DNA of 64,000 nucleotides, from positions 407,501 through 471,500 of the forward strand of contig JAFEUB010001461.1 in assembly GCA_024529925.1 (NCBI GenBank), in the 5' to 3' direction. The translations under genes and the position numbers were made by a program. Positions 27,101 through 40,854 of the stretch are shown here, piece after piece. Below the pieces are notes generated by a model. The model had not been told where the DNA came from. It saw nothing but the letters and a program-made list of their open reading frames with translations, and ran no database searches. The stretch is from Ophthalmolycus amberensis. Taxonomy: Eukaryota; Chordata; Actinopteri; Perciformes; Zoarcidae. Numbering within the stretch: position 1 is the stretch's first letter; each line of letters begins with the position of its first letter.

Positions 27101-30100
27101 TCCTCCAGGACTACAAATATAAAACAACACTTCAGTATATCTCCTCCAGGACTACAAATATAAAACAAAACTACAGTAGATCTCCTCCAGGACTACAAAT
27201 ATAAAACAACACTACAGTAGATCTCCTCCAGGACTACAAATATAAAACACCACTACAGTAGATCTCCTCCAGGACTACAAATATAAAACAACACTACAGT
27301 AGATCTCCTCCAGGACTACAAATATATAACAACACTACAGTAGATCTCCTCCAGGACTACAAATATAAAACACCACTACAGTAGATCTCCTCCAGGACTA
27401 CAAATATAAAACACCACTACAGTAGATCTCCTCCAGGACTACAAATATAAAACACCACCACAGTAGATCTCCTCCAGGACTACAAATATAAAACACCACT
27501 ACAGTAGATCTCCTCCAGGACTACAAATATAAAACACCACTACAGTAGATCTCCTCCAGGACTACAAATATAAAACAACACTACAGTAGATCTCCTCCAG
27601 GACTACAAATATAAAACACAACCACTACAGTAGATCTCCTCCAGGACTACAAATATAAAACACCACTACAGTAGATCTCCTCCAGGACTACAAATATAAA
27701 ACACCACTACAGTAGATCTCCTCCAGGACTACAAATATAAAACACAACTACAGTAGATCTCCTCCAGGACTACAAATATAAAACACCACGAAAGTAGATC
27801 TCCTCCAGGACTACAAATATAAAACACCACTACAGTAGATCTCCTCCAGGACTACAAATATAAAACAACACCACAGTAGATCTCCTCCAGGACTACAAAT
27901 ATAAAACAAAACTACAGTAGATATCCTCCAGGACTACAAATATAAAACACCACTACAGTAGATATCCTCCAGGACTACAAATATAAAACACAACCTCTAC
28001 AGTAGATCTCCTCCAGGACTACAAATATAAAACACCACCACTACAGTAGATCTCCTCCAGGACTACAAATATAAAACACCACTACAGTAGATCTCCTCCA
28101 GGACTACAAATATAAAACACCACTACAGTAGATCTCCTCCAGGACTACAAATATAAAACACAACCACAACAGTAGATCTCCTCCAGGACTACAAATATAA
28201 AACACAACCACTACAGTAGATCTCCTCCAGGACTACAAATATAAAACACCACTACAGTAGATCTCCTCCAGGACTACAAATATAAAACACCACCTCTACA
28301 GTAGATCTCCTCCAGGACTACAAATATAAAACACCACTACAGTAGATCTCCTCCAGGACTACAAATATAAAACACCACTACAGTAGATCTCCTCCAGGAC
28401 TACAAATATAAAACACCACTACAGTAGATCTCCTCCAGGACTACAAATATAAAACAACACCTACAGTAGATCTCCTCCAGGACTACAAATATAAAACAAA
28501 ACTACAGTAGATCTCCTCCAGGACTACAAATATGAAACACCACTACAGTAGATCTCCTCCAGGACTACAAATATAAAACACAACCACTACAGTAGATCTC
28601 CTCCAGGACTACAAATATAAAACACAAGCACTACAGTAGATCTCCTCCAGGACTACAAATATAAAACACCACTACAGTAGATCTCCTCCAGGACTACAAA
28701 TATAAAACAACACTACAGTAGATCTCCTCCAGGACTACAAATATAAAACACCACTATAGTAGATCTCCTCCAGGACTACAAATATAAAACACCACTATAG
28801 TAGATCTCCTCCAGGACTACAAATATAAAACACCACTACAGCAGATCTCCTCCAGGACTACAAATATAAAACACCACTGTAGTAGATCTCCTCCAGGACT
28901 ACAAATATAAAACAACACTTCAATAGATCTCCTCCAGGACTACAAATATAAAACAACACTTCAGTAGATCTCCTCCAGGACTACAAATATAAAACAAAAC
29001 TACAGTAGATCTCCTCCAGGACTACAAATATAAAACACCACCACTGTAGATCTCCTCCAGGACTACAAATATAAAACACCACTACAGTAGATCTCCTCCA
29101 GGACTACAAATATAAAACACCACCACAGTAGATCTCCTCCAGGACTACAAATATAAAACACCACTACAGTAGATCTCCTCCAGGACTACAAATATAAAAC
29201 ACCACTACAGTAGATCTCCTCCAGGACTACAACTATAAAACACCACTACAGTAGATCTCCTCCAGGACTACAAATATAAAACAACACTACAGTAGATCTC
29301 CTCCAGGACTACAAATATAAAACACCACTATAGTAGATCTTCTCCAGGACTACAAATATAAAACACCACTATAGTAGATGTCCTCCAGGACTACAAATAT
29401 AAAACACCACTATAGTAGATCTCCTCCAGGACTACAAATATAAAACACGACCACTACAGTAGATCTCCTCCAGGACTACAAATATAAAACACGACCACTA
29501 CAGTAGATCTCCTCCAGGACTACAAATATAAAACACCACTACAGTAGATCTCCTCCATGACTACAAATATAAAACACCACTACAGTAGATCTCCTCCAGG
29601 ACTACAAATATAAAACACAACTACAGTAGATCTCCTCCAGGACTACAAATATAAAACACCACGAAAGTAGATCTCCTCCAGGACTACAAATATAAAACAC
29701 CACTACAGTAGATCTCCTCCAGGACTACAAATATAAAACAACACCACAGTAGATCTCCTCCAGGACTACAAATATAAAACAAAACTACAGTAGATATCCT
29801 CCAGGACTACAAATATAAAACACCACTACAGTAGATATCCTCCAGGACTACAAATATAAAACACAACCTCTACAGTAGATCTCCTCCAGGACTACAAATA
29901 TAAAACACCACCACTACAGTAGATCTCCTCCAGGACTACAAATATAAAACACCACTACAGTAGATCTCCTCCAGGACTACAAATATAAAACACCACTACA
30001 GTAGATCTCCTCCAGGACTACAAATATAAAACACAACCACAACAGTAGATCTCCTCCAGGACTACAAATATAAAACACAACCACTACAGTAGATCTCCTC

Positions 30101-33100
30101 CAGGACTACAAATATAAAACACCACTACAGTAGATCTCCTCCAGGACTACAAATATAAAACACCACCTCTACAGTAGATCTCCTCCAGGACTACAAATAT
30201 AAAACACCACTACAGTAGATCTCCTCCAGGACTACAAATATAAAACAACACTACAGTAGATCTCCTCCAGGACTACAAATATAAAACACCACTACAGTAG
30301 ATCTCCTCCAGGACTACAAATATAAAACAACACCACAGTAGATCTCCTCCAGGACTACAAATATAAAACAAAACTACAGTAGATCTCCTCCAGGACTACA
30401 AATATGAAACACCACTACAGTAGATCTCCTCCAGGACTACAAATATAAAACACAACCACTACAGTAGATCTCCTCCAGGACTACAAATATAAAACACAAG
30501 CACTACAGTAGATCTCCTCCAGGACTACAAATATAAAACACCACTACAGTAGATCTCCTCCAGGACTACAAATATAAAACAACACTACAGTAGATCTCCT
30601 CCAGGACTACAAATATAAAACACCACTATAGTAGATCTCTCCAGGACTACAAATATAAAACACCACTATAGTAGATCTCCTCCAGGACTACAAATATAAA
30701 ACACCACTACAGCAGATCTCCTCCAGGACTACAAATATAAAACACCACTGTAGTAGATCTCCTCCAGGACTACAAATATAAAACAACACTTCAATAGATC
30801 TCCTCCAGGACTACAAATATAAAACAACACTTCAGTAGATCTCCTCCAGGACTACAAATATAAAACAAAACTACAGTAGATCTCCTCCAGGACTACAAAT
30901 ATAAAACACCACCACTGTAGATCTCCTCCAGGACTACAAATATAAAACACCACTACAGTAGATCTCCTCCAGGACTACAAATATAAAACACCACCACAGT
31001 AGATCTCCTCCAGGACTACAAATATAAAACACCACTACAGTAGATCTCCTCCAGGACTACAAATATAAAACACCACTACAGTAGATCTCCTCCAGGACTA
31101 CAACTATAAAACACCACTACAGTAGATCTCCTCCAGGACTACAAATATAAAACAACACTACAGTAGATCTCCTCCAGGACTACAAATATAAAACACCACT
31201 ATAGTAGATCTTCTCCAGGACTACAAATATAAAACACCACTATAGTAGATGTCCTCCAGGACTACAAATATAAAACACCACTATAGTAGATCTCCTCCAG
31301 GACTACAAATATAAAACACGACCACTACAGTAGATCTCCTCCAGGACTACAAATATAAAACACGACCACTACAGTAGATCTCCTCCAGGACTACAAATAT
31401 AAAACACCACTACAGTAGATCTCCTCCATGACTACAAATATAAAACACCACTACAGTAGATCTCCTCCAGGACTACAAATATAAAACACAACTACAGTAG
31501 ATCTCCTCCAGGACTACAAATATAAAACACCACGAAAGTAGATCTCCTCCAGGACTACAAATATAAAACACAACCACTATAGTAGATCTCCTCCAGGACT
31601 ACAAATATAAAACAACACTACAGTAGATCTCCTCCAGGACTACAAATATAAAACACCACTACAGTAGATCTCCTCCAGGACTACAAATATAAAACACAAC
31701 CACTGTAGATCTCCTCCAGGACTACAAATATAAAACACCACTACAGTAGATCTCCTCCAGGACTACAAATATAAAACACCACTATAGTAGATCTCCTCCA
31801 GGACTACAAATATAAAACACAACCACTATAGTAGATCTCCTCCAGGACTACAAATATAAAACACCACTCTAGTAGATCTCCTCCAGGACTACAAATCTAA
31901 AACACAACCACTACAGTAGATCTCCTCCAGGACTACAAATATAAAACACAACCACTACAGTAGATCTCCTCCAGGACTACAAATATAAAACACCACTACA
32001 GTAGATCTCCTCCAGGACTACAAATATAAAACACAACCACTATAGTAGATCTCCTCCAGGACTACAAATATAAAACACCACTACAGTAGATCTCCTCCAG
32101 GACTACAAATATAAAACACAACCACAACAGTAGATCTCCTCCAGGACTACAAATATAAAACACAACCACTACAGTAGATCTCCTCCAGGACTACAAATAT
32201 AAAACACCACTACAGTAGATCTCCTCCAGGACTACAAATATAAAACACCACCACTACAGTAGATCTCCTCCAGGACTACAAATATAAAACACCACTACAG
32301 TAGATCTCCTCCAGGACTACAAATATAAAACAACACTACAGTAGATCTCCTCCAGGACTACAAATATAAAACACCACTACAGTAGATCTCCTCCAGGACT
32401 ACAAATATAAAACAACACCACAGTAGATCTCCTCCAGGACTACAAATATAAAACAAAACTACAGTAGATCTCCTCCAGGACTACAAATATAAAACAAAAC
32501 TACAGTAGATCTCCTCCAGGACTACAAATATAAAACACAACCACTACAGTAGATCTCCTCCAGGACTACAAATATAAAACACAACCACTACAGTAGATCT
32601 CCTCCAGGACTACAAATATAAAACACCACTACAGTAGATCTCCTCCAGGACTACAAATATAAAACACAACCACTATAGTAGATCTCCTCCAGGACTACAA
32701 ATATAAAACACCACTACAGTAGATCTCCTCCAGGACTACAAATATAAAACACAACCACAACAGTAGATCTCCTCCAGGACTACAAATATAAAACACAACC
32801 ACTACAGTAGATCTCCTCCAGGACTACAAATATAAAACACCACTACAGTAGATCTCCTCCAGGACTACAAATATAAAACACCACCACTACAGTAGATCTC
32901 CTCCAGGACTACAAATATAAAACACCACTACAGTAGATCTCCTCCAGGACTACAAATATAAAACAACACTACAGTAGATCTCCTCCAGGACTACAAATAT
33001 AAAACACCACCACAGTAGATCTCCTCCAGGACTACAAATATAAAACAACACCACAGTAGATCTCCTCCAGGACTACAAATATAAAACAACACTACAGTAG

Positions 33101-35953
33101 ATCTCCTCCAGGACTACAAATATAAAACACCACTACAGTAGATCTCCTCGAGGACTACAAATATAAAACAACACTTCAGTAGATCTCCTCCAGGACTACA
33201 AATATAAAACACCACCACAGTAGATCTCCTCCAGGACTACAAATATAAAACACCACTATAGTAGATCTCCTCCAGGACTACAAATATAAAACAACACTTC
33301 AGTAGATCTCCTCCAGGACTACAAATATAAAACACCACCACAGTAGATCTCCTCCAGGACTACAAATATAAAACACCACTACAGTAGATCTCCTCCAGGA
33401 CTACAAATATAAAACAACACTTCAGTAGATCTCCTCCAGGACTACAAATATAAAACAACACTACAGTAGATCTCCTCCAGGACTACAAATATAAAACAAC
33501 ACTACAGTAGATCTCCTCCAGGACTACAAATATAAAACACCACTACAGTAGATCTCCTCCAGGACTACAAATATAAAACACAACCACTGTAGGTCTCCTC
33601 CAGGACTACAAATATAAAACACCACTACAGTAGATCTCCTCCAGGACTACAAATATAAAACAACACTACAGTAGATCTCCTCCAGGACTACAAATATAAA
33701 ACACCACTATAGTAGATCTCCTCCAGGACTACAAATATAAAACACCACTACAGCAGATCTCCTCCAGGACTACAAATATAAAACACCACTATAGTAGATC
33801 TCCTCCAGGACTACAAATATAAAACAACACTTCAGTAGATCTCCTCCAGGACTACAAATATAAAACACCACCACAGTAGATCTCCTCCAGGACTACAAAT
33901 ATAAAACACCACTACAGTAGATCTCCTCCAGGACTACAAATATAAAACACCACTATAGTAGATCTCCTCCAGGACTACAAATATAAAACACCACTACAGC
34001 AGATCTCCTCCAGGACTACAAATATAAAACACCACTATAGTAGATCTCCAGGACTACAAATATAAAACAACACTTCAGTAGATCTCCTCCAGGACTACAA
34101 ATATAAAACAAAACTACAGTAGATCTCCTCCAGGACTACAAATATAAAACAACACTACAGTAGATCTCCTCCAGGACTACAAATATAAAACACCACTACA
34201 GTAGATCTCCTCCAGGACTACAAATATAAAACACAACCACTGTAGATCTCCTCCAGGACTACAAATATAAAACACCACTACAGTAGATCTCCTCCAGGAC
34301 TACAAATATAAAACACCACTACAGTAGATCTCCTCCAGGACTACAAATATAAAACAACACTACAGTAGATCTCCTCCAGGACTACAAATATAAAACACCA
34401 CTATAGTAGATCTCCTCCAGGACTACAAATATAAAACACCACTACAGCAGATCTCCTCCAGGACTACAAATATAAAACACCACTATAGTAGATCTCCTCC
34501 AGGACTACAAATATAAAACAACACTTCAGTAGATCTCCTCCAGGACTACAAATATAAAACAAAACTACAGTAGATCTCCTCCAGGACTACAAATATAAAA
34601 CACCACCACTGTAGATCTCCTCCAGGACTACAAATATAAAACACCACTACAGTAGATCTCCTCCAGGACTACAAATATAAAACACCACCACAGTAGATCT
34701 CCTCCAGGACTACAAATATAAAACACCACTACAGTAGATCTCCTCCAGGACTACAAATATAAAACACCACTACAGTAGATCTCCTCCAGGACTACAAATA
34801 TAAAACACCACCACAGTAGATCTCCTCCAGGACTACAAATATAAAACACCACTACAGTAGATCTCCTCCAGGACTACAAATATAAAACACCACTACAGTA
34901 GATCTCCTCCAGGACTACAAATATAAAACACCACTACAGTAGATCTCCTCCAGGACTACAAATATAAAACAACACTACAGTAGATCTCCTCCAGGACTAC
35001 AAATATAAAACACCACTATAGTAGATCTCCTCCAGGACTACAAATATAAAACACCACGATAGTAGATGTCCTCCAGGACTACAAATATAAAACACCACCA
35101 TAGTAGATCTCCTCCAGGACTACAAATATAAAACAACACTTCAGTATATCTCCTCCAGGACTACAAATATAAAACAAAACTACAGTAGATCTCCTCCAGG
35201 ACTACAAATATAAAACAACACTACAGTAGATCTCCTCCAGGACTACAAATATAAAACACCACTACAGTAGATCTCCTCCAGGACTACAAATATAAAACAA
35301 AACTACAGTAGATCTCCTCCAGGACTACAAATATAAAACAACACTACAGTAGATCTCCTCCAGGACTACAAATATAAAACACCACTACAGTAGATCTCCT
35401 CCAGGACTACAAATATAAAACACCACTACAGTAGATCTCCTCCAGGACTACAAATATAAAACACCACCACAGTAGATCTCCTCCAGGACTACAAATATAA
35501 AACACCACTACAGTAGATCTCCTCCAGGACTACAAATATAAAACACCACTACAGTAGATCTCCTCCAGGACTACAAATATAAAACAACACTACAGTAGAT
35601 CTCCTCCAGGACTACAAATATAAAACACAACCACTACAGTAGATCTCCTCCAGGACTACAAATATAAAACAACACTACAGTAGATCTCCTCCAGGACTAC
35701 AAATATAAAACACCACTATAGTAGATCTCCTCCAGGACTACAAATATAAAACACCACCACTGTAGATCTCCTCCAGGACTACAAATATAAAACACCACCA
35801 CAGTAGATCTCCTCCAGGACTACAAATATAAAACACCACTACAGTAGATCTCCTCCAGGACTACAAATATAAAACAAAACTACAGTAGATCTCCTCCAGG
35901 ACTACAAATATAAAACACAACCACTACAGTAGATCTCCTCCAGGACTACAAAT

Positions 35954-37576
35954 CTAAGTTCCGCTAAACTTAAAATGTTACGAGGGGATTTAGAAATTAA
36001 AACGAAAGGAATGAAGAGTGGCAAAAAGGTTCGAGTTAAAGATTTAGAGATGATTGTGAAAAATCGGACTTGCCTGAATATATGGGAAAAAGAGTGTGAA
36101 GATAGGGAGAGAAGGCAGATGATGAAACAAATGACGTGTTTGAAAGAAGAAAAGAAAAGCGTGGACACACACGAGGACACTCCACACACACACACACGCT
36201 CAAATAACCCATTTCTTTTTTCTTCTTCCATGTGTCCGAGCCTCACGGGTGCGGGCGGTCCGCTCCTCGACGTGTGTCCTCGACCTTCCCCGCAACCCGT
36301 CGTCCAACTCGACCCCAGACCTCAGCCTCCTCCTCCTCCTCATCCAGAACACGGACCCTCAGCCGCCCAGCCCGACACACGCCAGTACCGCGAACGACAA
36401 CAAGTGGCTGTATACAATAACGCGGCGTACCAACAGGACCCAACTTCTCCACCTTCAGGCTCTGACCCATTCTCAGACCAGCCACAACATGGCTCTGCAG
36501 GACGCTCCGCTGACGTCCTCAGCACAAACACCCCCCCGAACGTGAAACCTGAGGATGAATTCATTTTCAGTGCCCCGATGATTCAAGTACCAGGAGTGGA
36601 CGGTACTCCAGGGCTCGTGTTCAGAGCCTGGACACAAACTGACATTCTGCAAGCCTCATCACATCTGCCAAACATCCACAACGGTACAGCGTTTGCAAAA
36701 GATTTCCTGATATTCTGTAAAGAATTCATGCCCACAGGTCCAGAGGTCCATAGACTGCTGGTCAAACATGTCGGCCCGACTGACTTCAGCAAAATCAGAA
36801 CTGTCGTCACCGGAAATGGCTGCGATTCCAGATTGATAAAACTCGACTGGGGCGACAACACGAACGGGCCCTACAGAACCTTCATCGAGGCTGTCTGCGC
36901 TGAGATCGCCCTCAGATTTCCATCCAAAGTCAACATGGCTCTCATCAACTCCACCAAACAAGGTAAAACCGAAGATGTTACTTCCTATCATCAACGTTTA
37001 ATGTCTGCATTCCAAACGCACAGCGGTCTTGAGGAGCCAGGTGACAAAACCATCATGACTGTATGGGAGACACATCTCAAAAACGCCTTTGTCAACGGAC
37101 TGCTGCCCGACATCAAAGCCGCCACTGAACGCTCTGTGATCGGCCTAGAAGACGCCCGACTCGACGAAGTGGTAAAACATGCACGCCACAATTACAAAAT
37201 GTTTAATGACAATCAGACACGCCAGGACAAGCACAGCAAACAAACTGGTGAAAAGGCTCAACTTGCCATGCTTCAAGCTGTCCAGCAGATGACGCTAGGC
37301 GCAGAGGGAGGGAAACCAACTCCTCCTTTCCAGCCACGTAATAACTATGGGCGGGGCAGACGGAGAAACAGAGGAAGGGGGATGAACCGTGGTAGAGGGC
37401 GTTTCCAAAATGGCCGCCAAGGTGGAGTCTCTCGCGAGACTCAACCCAACGAATGTTTCAACTGTGGCGAAACTGGTCATTGGTATAATGACTGTCCTCA
37501 CCACGTCAACCAGGGAGATCCTCGTTTTCGAAACACAGGAGAGGAGGGGGGACGTGACTCATTCGGCACCTACTGA
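35954..37576 (+). pseudogene. gag: Retroviral gag, 5'-truncated
   Basis: Gag forms the internal virion shell and packages the genome. The open frame runs from an in-frame TAG at 35930, inside the satellite, to TGA at 37574; the first ATG is at 35975 (533 codons). In order: a basic, lysine-rich segment likely from matrix (residues 1-70), a proline-rich linker (about 95-190), a capsid-like region (about 195-400), an arginine-glycine-rich basic stretch (about 455-480), and one CCHC zinc knuckle, CFNCGETGHWYNDC (about 494-507), typical of nucleocapsid. No internal stop is present after the ATG. The native start is missing because the satellite array abuts the frame at about 35954, so the ATG is probably internal to the original gene. 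Confidence 0.85.
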
Positions 37577-37581
37577 CATGA

Positions 37582-39129
37582 TGCGGGGGAGGGAGACGAC
37601 GCACGGACGGGGAGGAGCACAACTGTTTGGCTGAGCTCCAAGTTCAGTGCACTCCTCGTCCTGACCTGTTGGACACTCCGCTGCACAACAGCGAGATGGT
37701 AATGTATGTAGACGGATCAGCCTCTCGCGATCCTCAGACTGGTACTAATCTTGTGGGTTTTGCTGTTGTTTCTGACTCTGATGTGCTGTGTTCAGGTTCC
37801 CTACCATGTCACCTCTCAGCCCAGGCAGCTGAGCTCATTGCACTCACTAAAGCATGTAAACTTGCTAAAGGTAAAACCGTTACTATCCACACTGACTCTC
37901 GTTACGCCTTCGGCGTCGTGCACGATTTTGGCGCTTTGTGGAAACATCGCAAATTCCTGAAGTCTGACGGTAAGCCTGTCCTTCATCACACTCTCATTGC
38001 TGAGCTGTTAGAGGCCATTATTTTGCCTACAGCCATTGCAGTATGTAAGTGTGCAGCACACACTAATCAGACTAATGACGTACCAACAGGAAATGCCCGC
38101 GCAGACACGGCTGCCAAAGCTGCTGCTCGACGTCCTGTCCCCACTTCCTCTGCTCTCGCGTTTTCATGCGTGACAGTTCCTTCTTCTCTTACAGCAATGC
38201 AAACTCTCTCCACTCCGGAAGAGCGACGGCTGTGGTCTAGTTCAGGTTGTACTTACACAGATGGACTTTGGGTGGGACCTGATGCTAAGCCATGTCTGCC
38301 TAAGCACTATTTCAATCATTATGCTAAGTTGACACATGGGTTTGACCACGTGTCAAAAGGAGGAATGTTGAGCGCATTAAATGAAACGTGGTTCACAAAG
38401 GGGTTCACCTCATATCCACAAAAATTTTGTTCTGCATGTGTAACCTGTTCTACTCACAATGTAGGCAGGCCTGTAGCGGTGTCCAGCCAAGCTGCACATC
38501 CGCCTCCAACACGGCCTTTTGAACACATTATGATGGACTTTGTTGAGCTCTCTCCATCTGAAGGTAAGAAACACTGTCTGGTGATGGTGGACATGTGGTC
38601 AAAGTGGGTTGAAGTTTTTCCATCAAGCAAACAGACCGCTGCAACAGTGGCAAAGGCATTGATTTCTGAAATCATTCCTCGTTGGGGTATTCCTACTAAA
38701 ATATCAAGCGACAATGGTTCTCATTTTGTAAACCAGGCCATTACAGAACTAAGCGCCTATTTGGGTATCGACTTAAGAACACACTGTGCTTACCATCCTG
38801 CCAGTGCTGGCGCTGTTGAACGAGAGAACGGTACCCTTAAAACAAAGTTAGCAAAATGTTGTGCTGACACTGGGTTACCATGGACAAAAGCCCTGCCTCT
38901 AGTGCTGATGTACATGCATATGAGGAAACGAACACGCAGCAATCTGAGTCCTTTTGAGATATTGTTTGGTTTTCCTCCTCATGTAGGCACAGAAGCACCC
39001 AAGGCACCGCTCCCATCAACCGCCTTATGCGAACATGAAATGTTAACATATTGTGCACAACTGTCCTCTGCTCTATCTAACATAAGACAACAGGTGGCAG
39101 CTACCGCTCCACAAGCTGAAACCCGGTGA
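37582..39129 (+). pseudogene. pol: Retroviral pol remnant: RNase H and integrase
   Basis: RNase H degrades genomic RNA during reverse transcription; integrase joins viral DNA to the host. The frame opens after a TGA at 37579 and has no ATG at its head. Numbered from the TTG codon at 37627, RNase H carries D28 (YVDGSASRDP), E69, D90 (HTDSRY) and D160. Integrase has a zinc-binding H237-x3-H241 and C271-x2-C274, and the catalytic D304, D362 (SDNGSHF) and E398, with 35 residues between the last two. These catalytic residues are all present. Protease and reverse transcriptase are absent, so an internal deletion joined the gag end to the RNase H region. The frame ends at TGA 39127-39129 before the integrase C-terminus, which continues in another frame. 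Confidence 0.88.
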
Positions 39130-39379
39130 CTTCGTAGTGGTGAAAGATTTAAGACGAAAGAACTGGAGAGCACAACGCTGGTTGGGCCCGTTCCAGATCC
39201 TCCTCATCACCCACACGGCAGTAAAGGTAGCAGAGAGAGCTACGTGGGTCCACGCGTCACACTGCAAAAAGGTTCCAGACCCAGGAGAAGCTTCAGGTGA
39301 GCAAACACCTGCATCAAGTGTCAGCCAACCGGCACCACCGAAAGAACCAACGGTGCCAACGCAGGAGGACAAGCAGTGA
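39110..39379 (+). pseudogene. pol: Integrase C-terminal segment in a shifted frame
   Basis: The sequence just before and after the stop at 39129 reads on in the next frame with a KPGDFVVVKD motif, then WRAQRWLGPFQILL, the GPY/F-type C-terminal domain found in gamma-like integrases and some LTR retrotransposons. It ends at a stop near 39379. The shift lies at about 39090-39115. It is a single-frame disruption consistent with decay, since no slippery site is needed at that place in a retrovirus. Confidence 0.8.
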
Positions 39380-39770
39380 TTCACGGACGGGATCACAACG
39401 GGCAGTGGCCGACAGACACTTGCGTGATCTGTGCTAACTGTCTACAACTCATCTTCCAGGCCTTGAGGGAAACGAAGAGGAGAACAACTCTCTTCTTGCC
39501 AACATCTCAACGTGTTGCTCATATATCAGAGACTTTGTCTCACAAAAACAGATTTTTGCAATATCAACTGTGTAATTGACTCATGTTTTTTGGTTTGATT
39601 TGTTTTATGTTTCTTTCATGATCTAGCTAGGAACAGACCTCTCAAGACAGAGGCAGAATAATCCTCTGGGGTCTGATGAGACAAAGGCAGTCTACCCTTT
39701 GTTCTCTAGGCAGTATTTTTACATTGTTACTATGTTTAATTGTGGTTATGTTGTAACCAAAAGAGTGGAT
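39380..39770 (+). other. Retroviral 3' region without recognisable env
   Basis: Sequence between the integrase end and the LTR-like segment. One short frame at about 39462-39579 contains a CCSYI string that might be an envelope or accessory remnant, but it is too short to call. The rest is non-coding. If an envelope gene existed it has been lost. Confidence 0.45.
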
Positions 39771-40190
39771 TGTAATGGTAAAAATGTTTTAACATGTCCT
39801 CGTCATACTTTCTGTGTGATATGTTGCTGTTAGAAAATTCATTTGTACGGGCGTCTTCTTGTCTGAACACATTGACATATTTGTTCTGGTACAGAGGTCA
39901 CTTTTCTATCTTATTCTATCAAGTGACCGACGTGTTCTTTCTCTAATCAACTGCTTCTGTTAGACTAAACATTTCTGCCTTAGTCTCCTGTGTGTTATCT
40001 GTCTCCTCTGTGCCGGCCGGTATAAATACCTTGTTTTGATTCTGCGTCTCTAGAGCATATTCACAGTTCACTGCAATACGTGGTTGTGTTTTTGTGTTCT
40101 CTGTTTGCAAACATTAAATTGACTTTTTGAAACTTTGATCATTCATCAAGACTGAATTTATGTTAAACAATTTGGACACTTTGGATAACA
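39771..40190 (+). repeat. Probable 3' LTR of the endogenous retrovirus
   Basis: Begins TGTAATGG after a purine-rich AAAAGAGTGGA, a weak polypurine-tract candidate. It contains a TATA box (TATAAATA, 40021-40028) and an ATTAAA poly(A) signal (40113-40118), in the order expected for U3-R-U5. It ends near GGATAACA. There is no second LTR in the window, so the borders are estimates and no target duplication can be tested. Confidence 0.55.
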
Positions 40191-40329
40191 CCAACTTCAC
40201 TCCTGAACTTTTAAAGGAAATATTCCACAACACATGCACACGCCCACACACACACATACTTTAAAATGTCCTGCCCAGAAACCCTAACCACTGATGGTGG
40301 ATCATAACTACTCTACATGTTGTAGCCTA

Positions 40330-40370
<41 letters not shown>

Positions 40371-40854
40371 TATACACTGTATATACTGTATATACTGTGT
40401 ATTAAACTTGTATATATAAATATATAAATATATATATATAAAAATATATATAAATACATTCATAAAATAAATGTATATAAACATATTTCTTTATTGAGTT
40501 GATTTAATCCACAGATCTATAAAACTGAGTTTTTCCACAAAGAATCACACACAACTTTAAATCTTGTGATCAGCTCATAAGTTTCATTCAGCATGAAAAA
40601 AAAGCATAAAAATTAACTAATCGATGAAAGAAATCTTAGTCAAGTCCAAACGACCATTTAGTCGACTTCTGGACAAAGAAAAGAGAAAATAAAATCACTT
40701 ATTGTCACAAAGTTGACCAATAAATCAACTTTGAATAGAACAAGAAGAGAGATCATGCAGGTTTCTGAAGTCTAGATTTCAATGTTCTGAAGCAACAAAG
40801 ACAGAAACTCGATCAGATGTTTACATGAAACAGGATCCAGGTTCTTCACAACCA
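40191..40854. other. AT-rich unique DNA with TA microsatellite
   Basis: A TA-dinucleotide tract and related AT-rich sequence (about 40330-40450), followed by single-copy sequence up to the 31-bp array. No coding signal was found. Confidence 0.65.

Larger units (their letters stand above)
15583..35953. repeat. 41-bp satellite-like array, about 20 kb
   Basis: Roughly 480 units of about 41 bp, reading GATCTCCTCCAGGACTACAA then ATATAAAACACCACTACAGTA. Length variants of 38-44 bp come from a CACAACCACTACAG form and from small deletions. Each unit carries a BglII site (AGATCT) and a TATAAAA string. Two SINE copies interrupt it at 15614-15920 and 17871-18171. Marker variants (AATATGAAAC, CTCCATGACT, CTCGAGGAC, CACGATAGTAGATGTCC) recur at fixed spacings, revealing blocks of about 1.2, 1.8 and 9.2 kb. 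The right end breaks directly into retroviral gag sequence at about 35954. Confidence 0.95.
35954..40190 (+). mobile_element. Defective endogenous retrovirus (gag, RNase H-integrase, 3' LTR-like end)
   Basis: Plus-strand retroviral sequence in the order gag (35954-37576), RNase H and integrase (37582-39379), then a non-coding tail with LTR features (39771 to about 40190). Missing are the 5' LTR, primer binding site and gag start (cut at the satellite junction), protease and reverse transcriptase (only about 50 bp separate gag from the RNase H region), and a recognisable envelope. The RNase H and integrase motifs with a GPF-type C-terminal segment suggest a gamma/epsilon-like vertebrate retrovirus; this grouping is inferred. 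It lies antisense to the Caskin gene and cannot produce a full set of proteins. Confidence 0.85.

Noticed and set aside
10199..35953. CRISPR-like array
   Set aside because: Units are contiguous, with no unique spacers, no leader and no cas genes, in a vertebrate genome. They are minisatellites.
39376..39579. Envelope gene after integrase
   Set aside because: Only a 67-codon frame exists, with a weak cysteine motif; too little to call envelope.
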